From Anaerolineae bacterium (GTDB lineage: Bacteria; Chloroflexota; Anaerolineae; Promineifilales; Promineifilaceae), in contig JAUIAP010000041.1 in the NCBI GenBank assembly GCA_030425205.1, positions 1 to 55,433 of the forward strand: a stretch of DNA of 55,433 bases, read 5' to 3'. A program made the position numbers and the translations under genes. Under the pieces are notes generated by a model. The model had not been told where the DNA came from, did no database searches, and was given only the letters and a program-made list of their open reading frames with translations. Shown here piece by piece: positions 9,061 through 18,255 of this stretch (within the stretch, counting starts at the first letter, position 1; every line of letters starts with the position of its first letter).

Positions 9061-9747
9061 TCAAGGAGATGCTGGAACTTCTACCAACGACCCATTTTCA
9101 AGCTTAAACGTTTTGGATACTCCTATCGTGGGTTGGGCCGACATCGGTTCATCTGCATTTCTTTCGGCGTAGTTCACGATAAATTGAGATAAATTATTAG
9201 GATCGGCATTCGTGCTTTGGGGCGCGATTCTATCGCCAATAAAGATGGCATCCGTTCCTGAGTACCCGTCTTCTGTGTTGATTGCTGCGGCGACATAGTA
9301 AAACGTGCCGCTCCCTCCTGTATCCTGCTGTAAGAGGAAGGCCGAATCGATCAACCCATCGCTATTGAGGTCAATATCCACTGCATTGCCAAAATATCGG
9401 GTCACCTGTTTAGAGGCCGACCCCGGTGCCACCTCAATTTCTGCAATACCATCGACGAGCGTAATCGGTTGACCCTCGATGAGATAGGTAGCATTCTGCA
9501 CATCTGTGTTAAGTGCATTGTCGCTATCAGGGGTTGCAGCTGGTATGTCAGTAGGCGAAGCTGTCGGTGTGTCGATGGGTAAAGCTGCCAGTGTATTTGT
9601 TGGTAAAACTGTTGGTCTCTCGGTAGGTGAAACTGGTGATGTGTCTGTCGGTGAACTTGATTCATCTGAGTCGATAGCTGGTGTGCAGGCCACTGAAAAG
9701 ATGCCGATGATTAATGTTAAGATGACTGCAATGGTTTGTCGTTTCAT
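9061..9747 (-). CDS. Hypothetical lipoprotein with Pro/Thr/Ser-rich linker
   Basis: About 228 residues from ATG 9747 (MKRQTIAV...). This start is preferred because it directly begins a lipoprotein signal with lipobox SVAC; the longer open frame to 9819 would bury the signal. A low-complexity PTxxPT linker follows, then a compact domain of about 140 residues containing a calcium-loop-like DIDLNSDGLIDSA segment. No recognisable catalytic motif. Probably surface-exposed. Divergent from nothing nearby; the SARP regulator behind it is on the same strand but separated by 224 bp. Confidence 0.7.
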   Translation of the reverse strand: MKRQTIAVILTLIIGIFSVACTPAIDSDESSSPTDTSPVSPTERPTVLPTNTLAALPIDTPTASPTDIPAATPDSDNALNTDVQNATYLIEGQPITLVDGIAEIEVAPGSASKQVTRYFGNAVDIDLNSDGLIDSAFLLQQDTGGSGTFYYVAAAINTEDGYSGTDAIFIGDRIAPQSTNADPNNLSQFIVNYAERNADEPMSAQPTIGVSKTFKLENGSLVEVPASP

Positions 9748-9971
9748 CACTTTCTCTATGAATTTAGCGTCTTTGTACTTCAAACGACTCTGTGGCCTCA
9801 GACTGACAGCTTGGGACAAACAGCCTCATTTGTCCTCAGTGCCGTGTTGATCTCCAATATCGACCGAATCAACATCTGTTGAGCGTGAAATCTACACGAT
9901 GTGGATGACAATTGGCAAGTTGACGCATGTTTAGCCAACGGCTAGTCGCGGCCGTTAACCCATTCCGCATT

Positions 9972-12860
9972 TTATAATTGAAGGGACGAGTCTTCTGATA
10001 TTTTAGGCTCGCTTGAATGGTGCCTTAAATCGGCCGAAAAACGCACCCCATCCGCCTGCGCCTGCAAAATATCCGCCCGCACATCAGCGATCAGCTCCAC
10101 CTCCCCGATCTCTGCACCAATTGACAACGCCTCCCGCCAGCACGCCTCCACCTGCGCGATGTCGCCTTGCCCCAACGCCGCCTGCCCGATTCGCCACAGC
10201 GCGTCCGCCTCACCCCAGCGAAAGCCGATTTGCCGACTGCCCGCCAGTGCGTGGTCGAATAGCTCGCATGCCTCCGCAAAGTTGCCCTGCTTGACCAGCA
10301 GCGCACCGAGCGACAGATGACCCTGCACGAGTCCATAGGTGTCGTCCATCTCCGCATAGACGAGCAGGCTGCGTTCGATGTAGGTGCGGGCTGCGTCGAG
10401 ATCACCCGCCTCGCGCCGCACGATGCTGAGACCCGTCAGGAAGTTGGCGACCAGCAGCAAGTCACCCGTCGCCTTTGCCAACGCTAGTCCAGCCCGACAG
10501 CGCGATTCACACAGGTCATACCGCTTGCGGATAAAGGCGAGCCGCGCCCAGTCGATCAGCGTACTCGCTGCTGCCCAGCCGTCGTTTAACTGCTGCGCCA
10601 GTGCGTGGCTGCGGATAAAGTGCGGCTCCGCCTCTTCCAGTCGGCCGAGCGAGACAAGCGCGTTGGCAAAATAGCGATAGGTGGCAATCGCCAAGTCGGG
10701 ATGACGCGGAAGGGCAGGTGCGTCGATCTGCTCCTGCAACAGGCGGTACGCATCGCCGACGCGAGAAACGCCGAGCAGGAATTTGCCAAGCTGGTTGGTC
10801 AGGGTCAAGTGCAGACGTTCGACGGTCGGATCGTCGCCGATTGGCAAGACAGCACGCGCCGCATCGAACATTTGGATGCCGTCGATTAGGCGACTGCGGA
10901 GCAGACAGTAGATGTAGAGCGCATCGGCCGATTTCAGCAATAACGCCATATCCCGTTCCGCCACCGCCGTTTGCCATGCGCGGCTGATGTTGTCGTATTC
11001 GGCCGAAACAGCATCCAGAACCCCCTTCTGCTCGCGCCCCTTCAACCCCGCCGTCTGCTGCGCCAGCCAGCCCAAGAAGTAGTTGGCATGCGCCAAACGA
11101 GTTGCGGCCCCATCTTGCAGCAACTCGCCCGCATATTGCCGCAGCAGCGAATGTAAGCCAATGCGCCCGTTCCCCGCACGCCGCACAAGCGACTTATCGA
11201 TCAGGGCAGCAAGTGTGGCGGGGGCAACGCCGAGCGCATGGGCAGCCGCGTTGGGAAAATCACCGCTACAAACCGTCAGGCGACTAAGCGCGGTCAGTTG
11301 GGCTGAATTGAGCGTGCGGCACGACTGCTCAAAGGCGGCACGCAGCGAGCGGTGGTGGTCGGGGATGTCGCGGTAGCGTGTGGCGAGAAAGTCGAGATTG
11401 CGACCAATCTCACGCACGATCTCGCTCGGCCCGTGATACGCCAGCGTGGCCGCCGCCAACTCAATCGCCAGCGGTAGCCCTTCAACGAGCCGACAAATTT
11501 CCGCTACATCGCGCTGCATCGCCGCATCAAACGTCAGTTGCGGTGCGACGGCGGCGGCACGCGCCAAAAATAGCTGGACGGCTGAAGCGGTCGTCACCGC
11601 CTCGTCATCCTGCGCCAGATCAAGCCCCTCCACCGTCAGACAAAATTCGCTCTGGACATGCAGGCGTTCGCGTGATGTCAACAGCAGTTTGACGTGCGGG
11701 GCTTTGTGCAGCAGTTGATTGAGCCAGCCCGCCATCTCCAGCAGGTGTTCGCAGTTGTCGAGGATCAGCAGCACCGTTTTTTCGCGCAGATGGGATTCGA
11801 CGAGCCGCGCCCGATCAGTTTGGCTGCTGGGCAAGCGGAGTGCATCGGCGATGGCATGTGGCACGTTGGCTGCGTCGTCCAGCGTGGTGAGCGGCACAAA
11901 GGTCACGCCGTCGAGAAACAGCCCTTGTCGCAGCACGTTCTGGGCGGCTTGCAGGGCGAGGCGCGTCTTGCCACTGCCACCGAGACCGACGAGCGTGATC
12001 AGTCGGCAATCCGCCTGTGCCAAGCGTAGGGCGATTTGTGCCAGTTCCCGTTTTCGGCCGATAGTGCGCGTCATCGTCGCTGGTAAATTGTGCGGCACGG
12101 GTTGACCCGCAGCACGCAGACGACGATAGAGGGCTTGCGTTTCGACCGCTGGCGTGATCCCCAACTCATCCGCCAACATTTGCCGACAAACCTCATACTG
12201 CGCGAGTGCGGCCGACCGCTGACCGCTGTGTGCCAGCGCGTCGATCAGTTGGCGGTGTGCCTCCTCACGCCAACCATCGAGCGCAATTTGTTGGCTGGCG
12301 TAATCAATCGCGTCCGCGTAATCCCCTTGTGCCATGCAGTGTGCGGTCAGTCTGTGGAGCGTGTCGAGCGCCAGCGTGTGCCAGCGCGTGCGCTGCGTCT
12401 CGACCCACTCCTCAAACGCCAGCGCATCGCGCACGTAAAACCCCGCTAAAAAGTCACCGCGATAGAGCGCGACCGCCTGCATTTGGTGCAATGGCACGCG
12501 CTCAGGTGCGGCGTTGCGGGCGGCGTGCAGGGCAAACTCGAACTGCTGGACATCGAGCCAAAACGGTGCGCTCGTGTTAAAGCCGACGCTCTCGCGTGTC
12601 ACGCTTAGCCATGGGGCGACAAACTTTCGCAGGTTTGAGAGCGTCTGGCGCAGGTTGTTGCGGGCATCCGCTTCGGGCAGGTCGCCCCAGAGGAGCGTGG
12701 CGAGTGTGTCGCGCTGGTGTGGGCGTTGGGTGACGGCGAGATAGGCGAGCAGGGCGGGGGCTTTTTGGGAGACGAAACCAGCGAGCAGCGATCCATTCAG
12801 GCGGAGTTGGAGGCCACCAAACAGGGTGAGGTGCAGTTCGGCCGAATCTCGATTGCCCAC
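9972..12860 (-). CDS. SARP/AfsR-type transcriptional regulator, BTAD-NB-ARC-TPR
   Basis: Large regulator of 962 residues. Domain order: OmpR-like winged helix (about 8-95), bacterial transcriptional activator domain BTAD (about 103-250), STAND NTPase with Walker A GLGGSGKT (292-299) and a Walker B segment VLLILDNCEH, then winged-helix and TPR repeats to the C terminus (about 600-940). This class integrates a ligand or partner signal through the NTPase/TPR part to activate target promoters. It is divergent from the SRPBCC/cytochrome cluster at 13025, a plausible target. It contains six TCGGCCGA octamers. A decayed relative of its TPR tail is found at 46485-47030. Confidence 0.9.
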   Translation of the reverse strand: MGNRDSAELHLTLFGGLQLRLNGSLLAGFVSQKAPALLAYLAVTQRPHQRDTLATLLWGDLPEADARNNLRQTLSNLRKFVAPWLSVTRESVGFNTSAPFWLDVQQFEFALHAARNAAPERVPLHQMQAVALYRGDFLAGFYVRDALAFEEWVETQRTRWHTLALDTLHRLTAHCMAQGDYADAIDYASQQIALDGWREEAHRQLIDALAHSGQRSAALAQYEVCRQMLADELGITPAVETQALYRRLRAAGQPVPHNLPATMTRTIGRKRELAQIALRLAQADCRLITLVGLGGSGKTRLALQAAQNVLRQGLFLDGVTFVPLTTLDDAANVPHAIADALRLPSSQTDRARLVESHLREKTVLLILDNCEHLLEMAGWLNQLLHKAPHVKLLLTSRERLHVQSEFCLTVEGLDLAQDDEAVTTASAVQLFLARAAAVAPQLTFDAAMQRDVAEICRLVEGLPLAIELAAATLAYHGPSEIVREIGRNLDFLATRYRDIPDHHRSLRAAFEQSCRTLNSAQLTALSRLTVCSGDFPNAAAHALGVAPATLAALIDKSLVRRAGNGRIGLHSLLRQYAGELLQDGAATRLAHANYFLGWLAQQTAGLKGREQKGVLDAVSAEYDNISRAWQTAVAERDMALLLKSADALYIYCLLRSRLIDGIQMFDAARAVLPIGDDPTVERLHLTLTNQLGKFLLGVSRVGDAYRLLQEQIDAPALPRHPDLAIATYRYFANALVSLGRLEEAEPHFIRSHALAQQLNDGWAAASTLIDWARLAFIRKRYDLCESRCRAGLALAKATGDLLLVANFLTGLSIVRREAGDLDAARTYIERSLLVYAEMDDTYGLVQGHLSLGALLVKQGNFAEACELFDHALAGSRQIGFRWGEADALWRIGQAALGQGDIAQVEACWREALSIGAEIGEVELIADVRADILQAQADGVRFSADLRHHSSEPKISEDSSLQL

Positions 12861-13024
12861 TAAACGATCTCCAAATGATCGCCCATTATGATCCTATCAA
12901 CACATTATCAATCTGAACATGGCGATGATGTGTTGGTCGTCAGCATAACAGATTTCGCAACGAAAATATATAAGCAGCAAGCGGTTGTGATGCCCTCATC
13001 CACCGCCCATGCAAGGAGACAACC

Positions 13025-13462
13025 ATGGAACATTTGGAAGAGTCAATTGTGATCGATCGGCCGATTGAGGACGTATTCGCTACCGTCACCGATGTGGGCA
13101 ACCACAAACATTGGACACCTGACATGATCGAGGCGCGTATCACATCTGAACCACCGATTGGGGTCGGTACGCGCTACATCTACGACACGCGCTTTCTGGG
13201 CAAACGGCTGCAAACAGCAGGGGAGGTCGATCTTTTTGAGCGGCCCTACTCATATCACTGGACAGCAACCAGCAGCCCGTTCCCGCTCTCAGGCGGCTTC
13301 ACTTTCGAGCGCGTCGCCAACGGCACGCGGGTCACGCAATACTCGGACAGCGAGCCGGGTGGATTCTTTAGGCTCGCCATGCCAATTCTGCGCCGCAATG
13401 CTGCCAAGACCTATCCAGAGACGCTGCGCCGCATGAAGGCATATATCGAAGGTATAAGTTAA
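13025..13462 (+). CDS. SRPBCC family protein (polyketide cyclase/START-like)
   Basis: Cytosolic 145-residue protein of the SRPBCC superfamily: a START-like fold with a hydrophobic ligand pocket. It has the typical N terminus (EESIVIDRPIEDVFATVTDVGNH), a central beta region and a C-terminal amphipathic helix (AKTYPETLRRMKAYIE). The ligand is unknown. ATG 13025 follows an AAGGAG site. First gene of a plus-strand cluster with a small membrane protein and a dihaem cytochrome, divergent from the SARP regulator. Confidence 0.82.
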   Translation: MEHLEESIVIDRPIEDVFATVTDVGNHKHWTPDMIEARITSEPPIGVGTRYIYDTRFLGKRLQTAGEVDLFERPYSYHWTATSSPFPLSGGFTFERVANGTRVTQYSDSEPGGFFRLAMPILRRNAAKTYPETLRRMKAYIEGIS

Positions 13463-13468
13463 CCGATG

Positions 13469-13495
13469 GGAGCGCGACCATCTTGGTCGCGCTCC
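13469..13495. terminator. Perfect 12-bp stem-loop between cluster genes
   Basis: Arms GGAGCGCGACCA and TGGTCGCGCTCC enclose a 3-nt loop. It starts 6 nt after the SRPBCC stop. There is no T-run after it, so it may attenuate or stabilise the mRNA rather than terminate. Its presence argues against any start for the next gene upstream of 13513. Confidence 0.5.
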
Positions 13496-13512
13496 AACAT
13501 GGAGAACAGAAC

Positions 13513-13938
13513 ATGAAAAAACTAAAGTGGTGGTTTCTACTTTATGGCGCGTTTTTTACGCTGCTAGGTGTCGTCAATCTGTACGGTGTGCTGGTTGATC
13601 CAGCGTTCTTTGCGAGCAACTTCACATTAGGTGATGAGGCACTGCAAGCGTTTGTCGATGGGTGGTCGCCCTTCGCGTTTGAGGTGCTGGGGGTTGGTCT
13701 ATTCTGCCTGTGGGCAGCACGCGATCCGCTCAAGTACACGGGCGCAGTGTGGCTGCTCGTCTTTTTGGAGCTGATGCACGGCGTTTTTGACGACATCTAT
13801 CTAATCAGTCGGGGGTATGACCTCGTTGGTTATTTGGCTTTTATCGTCATTCATTGCGTGATTATCGGCACGGGAATATGGGCGGTGCGGTCAGTTTCGG
13901 CCGAAACTGAGACAGCGGCACAGTTGCAGCCAGCGTAA
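13513..13938 (+). CDS. Small integral membrane protein (BphX/DUF4345-like)
   Basis: About 141 residues from ATG 13513, chosen because an upstream hairpin occupies 13469-13495 and the Met starts the first hydrophobic helix. Four membrane helices are visible (about 5-25, 50-67, 74-92, 100-122) with short loops. Overall length and helix spacing recall the BphX-like/DUF4345 group, but no residue motif proves it. Lies between the SRPBCC and cytochrome genes, so it may belong to the same redox-linked unit. Confidence 0.6.
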   Translation: MKKLKWWFLLYGAFFTLLGVVNLYGVLVDPAFFASNFTLGDEALQAFVDGWSPFAFEVLGVGLFCLWAARDPLKYTGAVWLLVFLELMHGVFDDIYLISRGYDLVGYLAFIVIHCVIIGTGIWAVRSVSAETETAAQLQPA

Positions 13939-14008
13939 ACGGGTGCGTGGTGAGTGGAGAGATCAAGCTCACTCACGCACCACGCAAAATAAAACAAGGA
14001 GAAGCACA

Positions 14009-14983
14009 ATGTTCACCAACATCATCATCATGCTCTTAATGCTCAGCCTGACCGCCCTGCTCGGTTGGCTCACATGGCGTGCGTTCAAGGCGCAGCGCAA
14101 ATGGGTCAAAACCGCGGGCGGTATGGGTGGGAGCTTGCTGACACTGCTCGTCGGCGCGATTGCCATCACGGGCGGTTTGGGTCTCAAGGCGTTCTACTTT
14201 CCGGGCGTACTGGCTGCACCCGATCTGACCGTCGCCGGCACGGCGGAGCAGGTGGCACGCGGCGAATATCTCGTCAACATCAGTTGTATCGGTTGCCATT
14301 CGTCTGTCGGTGCGGACGGCAATCCGACGGAGCAGCACCCGCTGACGGGTGGTTGGAACATCGCGGCGGCTGAGGGGTTTGGCTTCGCGGGCGATATGGT
14401 GACGGAAAATCTAACACCGGGCGGCAAGCTGGCGGGGTACAGCGATGGTGAGCTGTTCCGCGTCTTGCGCCACAGCGTCAACAATCGTGGACAGAGGCTC
14501 GTCTTTATGGACTTTATGCCTTACAAGCAGTTGAGCGATGACGACATTGAAGCGATTATCGCCTATCTGCGCTCGCTGCCGCCCAACGAGAACACAGTGG
14601 AGACAGGGGATAAGCTGGCGTATCTCGGCTTGATGATGAAGGGGGCAGGCATGTTGTCGACAGAAACTGGAATGGCGTCGGTCACTGCGCCGGCGGAGGG
14701 GATTTCGGCCGAATATGGCGCATATGTCGCCCTCTACGGGGATTGTCGCGGCTGTCACGGCTCGACGATGGAAGGAGTGGCTGAATCGTCGATGGGTGCA
14801 GCCGTTCCCAATCCGCGCCCACTCGTCGGCACGCTTTCCGAAGAACAATTTCTGACGATGATGCGGACGGGGGTTCGGCCGAGCGGCACGCCCTTTTCAG
14901 ACGACATGCCGTGGCAGTTCGCCTCGCGTATGAGCGACAACGACCTGCGTGCGCTCTACGCATACTTGCGGGCTGCACCATAA
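14009..14983 (+). CDS. Membrane-anchored dihaem c-type cytochrome
   Basis: Electron carrier of about 324 residues with two covalent haem sites: CIGCH at 93-97 and CRGCH at 246-250. Each is followed by a cytochrome c domain, with Met-containing stretches (MVTENLTPGG, MPYKQLSDDDIEAIIAYLRSLPP) typical of the Isp/PQQ-dehydrogenase partner type. N-terminal hydrophobic segments (about 3-22 and 41-60) anchor it. ATG 14009 has an AAGGAGA site; the upstream extension of the frame lacks one. Third gene of the cluster; a strong palindrome follows 6 bp after its stop. Confidence 0.87.
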   Translation: MFTNIIIMLLMLSLTALLGWLTWRAFKAQRKWVKTAGGMGGSLLTLLVGAIAITGGLGLKAFYFPGVLAAPDLTVAGTAEQVARGEYLVNISCIGCHSSVGADGNPTEQHPLTGGWNIAAAEGFGFAGDMVTENLTPGGKLAGYSDGELFRVLRHSVNNRGQRLVFMDFMPYKQLSDDDIEAIIAYLRSLPPNENTVETGDKLAYLGLMMKGAGMLSTETGMASVTAPAEGISAEYGAYVALYGDCRGCHGSTMEGVAESSMGAAVPNPRPLVGTLSEEQFLTMMRTGVRPSGTPFSDDMPWQFASRMSDNDLRALYAYLRAAP

Positions 14984-14988
14984 TCGAA

Positions 14989-15021
14989 AGATTTGACAAA
15001 TTTTGGAAATTTGTCAAATCT
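14989..15021. promoter_or_regulatory. Perfect 15-bp palindrome after the cytochrome gene
   Basis: Arms AGATTTGACAAATTT and its exact complement flank a 3-nt TGG spacer. AT-rich and without a T-run. It could end the upstream transcript as a stem-loop or act as a protein-binding site. Its core TTGACAAATTT resembles, but does not match, the TGACRAAAWTTTGTM motif found upstream of the propeller genes. Confidence 0.5.
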
Positions 15022-15181
15022 AACCAAGCTTCCACTATGATGATTGTATTCTAATTTGACGATGTCAGATTAGACGGCGGAGAGGAAATCTAGGAAAGTT
15101 AAGGCATGAGAAAGAGCATAAAATGAATGAAGAAGCGAAGAGATGGGAATTAATCCATACCACTTAATTCTTGGACACCCC

Positions 15182-16198
15182 CTATGACGGATCAGCCGAT
15201 CGAATCATCTCACGAATTTGTTGTAATTCAGGATAATCGTCAAAAAAGCGTATCTTTGCAGCAGCTTCGGTATTCTCTGTCGAGAGCGTATCAGCCAGAA
15301 CATACTCTGCAAAACTCTCTGCAATATCTTCGCTCGGTTGCGTTGCGGCATACCATGTCACAAACCGATCTGGGTACTCTTCAAACCGCCAATCCCCCTC
15401 ATCATCCGTCGACACAAATTTATCGATGTCATCGGGGATCAGGTCTGTCCAAAACAGATCGATAAATGCGGTTAGATAGGCATCCTCCGTTGGGCAGCCC
15501 TCGGGTTGAAAGTAGAGACCACAACTTGCTCTTGCATCCTCGTAGGCAGCATCGTACGCTTCCTGATCGAGCATGGGATCAAAGGGAGGAATTTGCGCTG
15601 GTCGGAGCGTTAAGAGGTGGGCAAATTCATGAATCATCGTGCGTTCCAAATCCTTTTGAGACACAGATTCCATCACATCGAGTTGCACAGTCCAAATGTA
15701 AGGATCGTATTCGCTTGGATACACCATTCCGTCCACGCCCGAGTTACCGTCAATCGGTTCAAAATATAGAATCTCTGGACGCAATTCTAGCGGAATCACC
15801 GCGCTGAAACGCTCCCAAACCTGTTCATGAACGGGATCAACGGTGTCATCATCGAGATCAAATAGTTCATCATTTTCGACCCCGTAACTTTCTAATGGCA
15901 ATGGGTCGCCCGCTTCATCAAGAAGGTCAGAAGATGGCATTGCGTCAGCTTCCGTTGGTTGACTGGTCTCTGTTGGTGTTTCAGTCGGGGCAGGCGTTGG
16001 AGCAGCTTCGGTTGGCTGTGCGGTCTTCGTTGGCACGGTTGTTGGCGTTGGCACGCTTTCAGTGGGTGCAACTTTAGCGACAACCTGTGTTGCCTGTGCT
16101 GTTTCCAAGGGTGCTTCTGTTGGTATCGTGCAGGCAATCAGTAAGAGCGTAAAGACAAAAACTAACTGTTTTGCTGTTGAAATTATAAATTTTTGCAT
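15182..16198 (-). CDS. Lipoprotein with zinc-metallopeptidase signature
   Basis: 338-residue exported lipoprotein (lipobox IAC at residue 23). A Pro/Thr/Glu-rich linker (about 25-85) leads to a globular domain with HEFAH (MIHEFAHLL) and, about 100 residues later, SEDIAESFAEYV, whose Glu fits the third zinc ligand of a gluzincin-type peptidase. I infer a surface zinc peptidase of unknown specificity. Two Cys residues (SCGLYFQPEGC) may form a disulphide. Single gene; it contains no TCGGCCGA octamer. Confidence 0.72.
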   Translation of the reverse strand: MQKFIISTAKQLVFVFTLLLIACTIPTEAPLETAQATQVVAKVAPTESVPTPTTVPTKTAQPTEAAPTPAPTETPTETSQPTEADAMPSSDLLDEAGDPLPLESYGVENDELFDLDDDTVDPVHEQVWERFSAVIPLELRPEILYFEPIDGNSGVDGMVYPSEYDPYIWTVQLDVMESVSQKDLERTMIHEFAHLLTLRPAQIPPFDPMLDQEAYDAAYEDARASCGLYFQPEGCPTEDAYLTAFIDLFWTDLIPDDIDKFVSTDDEGDWRFEEYPDRFVTWYAATQPSEDIAESFAEYVLADTLSTENTEAAAKIRFFDDYPELQQIREMIRSADPS

Positions 16199-16223
16199 GT
16201 TTATTGTGACTGTAGGGAGCGAA

Positions 16224-16247
16224 AAGGGGAATCGGCAGATTCCCCTT
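16224..16247 (-). terminator. Rho-independent terminator-like hairpin
   Basis: Arms AAGGGGAATC and GATTCCCCTT with a GGCA loop. Read on the minus strand the stem is followed by TTTT, fitting termination of the fragment ending at 16291. Confidence 0.6.
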
Positions 16248-16290
16248 CTTATACGTCTAGCTGGCTGGCTGTTTTCTTGCGATTAACTCA

Positions 16291-16659
16291 CTAAAAGCGA
16301 CGTTTAACCGTAATGGCAGCCGCAGAGCCAAGCACGAGTAAGCTCGTCAGTGCAAGAACTATCATGCTGGAAGTGGCTGTCGATACATCGTTGCTTTGCA
16401 GCCCAACGGCCGTTGCCCCAGAGATCGTGATCGTCGCATTGTTGATGTCAAAGAAGATGTTGTTGGCACACGCAACTTTGACACGAATCTGATTGCTGTT
16501 CCAATCTGGAACCGTGATTTCTTCTGACCCATCGTTTGGTGTATTGGCAACGAGCGGCGTTTCCAAGAAACTCTGACCGTCGTTTGTTGAAACCAAGATG
16601 TTGACATTAGGACAACTCGAATAGAGGGTGCACGGAAGGCGATGTGAACCGCTTAAAAT
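16291..16659 (-). pseudogene. C-terminal fragment of a secreted reprolysin-type (M12-like) protein
   Basis: The open frame holds a CPNVNILVST...DGQSF...LVANTPNDGSE...RIKVAC-like module. In large secreted bacterial proteases this module precedes the C-terminal anchor. It ends with a membrane helix and a KRRF basic tail. An in-frame TAA at 16660-16662 closes it upstream, and no protease domain precedes it, so only the tail of a longer gene remains. A terminator-like hairpin follows it. Family placement comes from the module pattern and is moderately sure. Confidence 0.55.
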
Positions 16660-16771
16660 TTATCAAGCGGCAGATATATGGTCGCGTCAATTTCGACCAT
16701 TTACGCAAGCGCGTTTTGTATCGCTCGCCCAAATTCCCCTTTCACACAAAGCTCGGATGAACCTAAATTTG

Positions 16772-16930
16772 TCAATCGCTGACAACCAGCACCAAGAGAA
16801 TTTGCATTTGCTGTTGAATGCGGCTAACTGCCCCACCGCCATAATTTGTCACCCAAACTTCATCATCCCCAGTCGTCACGACTGGTATATCGGCCGCGAA
16901 CGTTAATCCGTGCGGGTCTTCTTCATCTGA
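16772..16930 (-). pseudogene. Possible beta-propeller gene fragment
   Basis: A short minus-strand frame encodes DPHGLTFAADIPVVTTGDDE followed by VWVTNYGGGAVSRI, which looks like one blade of an NHL/YVTN-type propeller. No intact gene surrounds it. It lies between the GH4 gene and the protease-tail fragment, in a stretch free of TCGGCCGA. Weak evidence. Confidence 0.3.
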
Positions 16931-16959
16931 TTTTCTCCGAAAAGTTGAACTTCTGACCA

Positions 16960-18255
16960 TCATAACAAACGCGCGGGCAAGAACGCCCGCTGCGCCGCTG
17001 CCATCTCATCGTATAGTCGCGTCGCCTTCTGCAAATCCAGCACCAGTGGATTTGATAGCAACGCCCGTATAGCCGCACGACGATCCCCGCGCCAGCCCGC
17101 ATCGGCCGCCGCCCGCTGATACTGTCCCAACATCTGCACCAGCCCCGCCACCTCCGCAGGGAGCGATCCGCTGACGAGCGGGGTAGCCCCGTGTCGATTG
17201 ACGACGCAGGGAACCTCCACAACTAGATCATCGGCCAAGCCATCTATTGCGCCCTTGTTTGGCACGTTGCAGCCGAATACCTCACCCGTGTCGTTGATGA
17301 TGGCGTTGAGAACGGCGAGTGAGAGGTCGAACTCCATGATCCCGTCGCGGGATTGGGCGGGGTCGAGCATTGCCGTTGGGGAGGCGGCGACGGCGCGGTA
17401 GTGCGCCTTGTAGCGCGGGACGTTTGCCATCAGGTATTCGGCGCGGGTTTTTTCGGCCGATTGCATCTCCGCCAAAATTTCGTCGTGATAGTAATAATAC
17501 TGAAAATAGTGCGCGGGCAGTCGCCCCAGCGTCACCGCCAGTTCGACCCGTCGCTTGAGCGACCGACTAATCGTTGCACTCGCCATTACGTCAGCGTAGG
17601 CTGCCTCAATGAGCGGCATCACGTCTTCCCCGTCGTACAGATGGCGCGTTGACCAGATGGCGTGGTTGAGGCCGATCATCGTTGCGTCCAGTCGGTCTGG
17701 GTCTAGCCCACACGCCGCGACCGTCTCGCGGGGAAAGGTGATCGGCCCTTCACACAGGCTAATCACCTTGAGATCGGTGTAGCGAGTCAGCGCATCGCTA
17801 ACGATGTTGATCGGGTTGGTGTAGTTGATTAGCCACGCATCGGGGCAGTGCTGGGTCATCTCAGCGGCGATGTCGCGGAAGACGTGTAGCGCACGCAACG
17901 CCATGAAAAAGCCACCCGGCCCCTGCGTCTCTTGACCGATGATGCTGTATTTGAGCGGGATGCGCTCATCGAGTCGCCGCATCTCGAAGCCGCCGGGGCG
18001 AAAGGAGGTCAGCACCGCGTCGGCATCGGTCAGCGCGGCGCGACGGTCAGTCGTGGCGGTGAGCGTCAAATCTGCTCCTGCCGCGTCGATAAACCGCTGC
18101 CCGACCTGTCGCACCAGTTCAACCGCCTCCGCGTCTCTGTCCATCAGCACGATCTCGCTTCCCGCAAACTGGTCGGCACGTTGGGTAAGTGCCAGCACGG
18201 TGCCGGGCGCACGGGTCGCGCCGCCGCCGATGTAGGTGAGCTTGATTGCGCTCAT
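16960..18255 (-). CDS. Family 4 glycosidase (6-phospho-beta-glucosidase type)
   Basis: NAD- and metal-dependent GH4 enzyme, about 431 residues from ATG 18255, which overlaps the stop of the kinase gene (ATGA). An N-terminal Rossmann segment binds NAD (KLTYIGGGATRAPG). INYTNPINIV, CEGPITFPRE and GLNHAIW correspond to the family's substrate and metal-binding motifs (NPxxxxT-like, Cys ligand, His). GH4 enzymes cleave phosphorylated or plain disaccharides by oxidation-elimination. Placed last in an operon with a sugar kinase and a SIS isomerase, it probably cleaves a phosphorylated amino-sugar glycoside made by the kinase. Confidence 0.87.
   Translation of the reverse strand: MSAIKLTYIGGGATRAPGTVLALTQRADQFAGSEIVLMDRDAEAVELVRQVGQRFIDAAGADLTLTATTDRRAALTDADAVLTSFRPGGFEMRRLDERIPLKYSIIGQETQGPGGFFMALRALHVFRDIAAEMTQHCPDAWLINYTNPINIVSDALTRYTDLKVISLCEGPITFPRETVAACGLDPDRLDATMIGLNHAIWSTRHLYDGEDVMPLIEAAYADVMASATISRSLKRRVELAVTLGRLPAHYFQYYYYHDEILAEMQSAEKTRAEYLMANVPRYKAHYRAVAASPTAMLDPAQSRDGIMEFDLSLAVLNAIINDTGEVFGCNVPNKGAIDGLADDLVVEVPCVVNRHGATPLVSGSLPAEVAGLVQMLGQYQRAAADAGWRGDRRAAIRALLSNPLVLDLQKATRLYDEMAAAQRAFLPARLL

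Noticed and set aside
13943..14008. Upstream extension of the cytochrome gene
   Set aside because: A ribosome site lies directly before ATG 14009, the membrane segment starts there, and the extension covers an imperfect hairpin.
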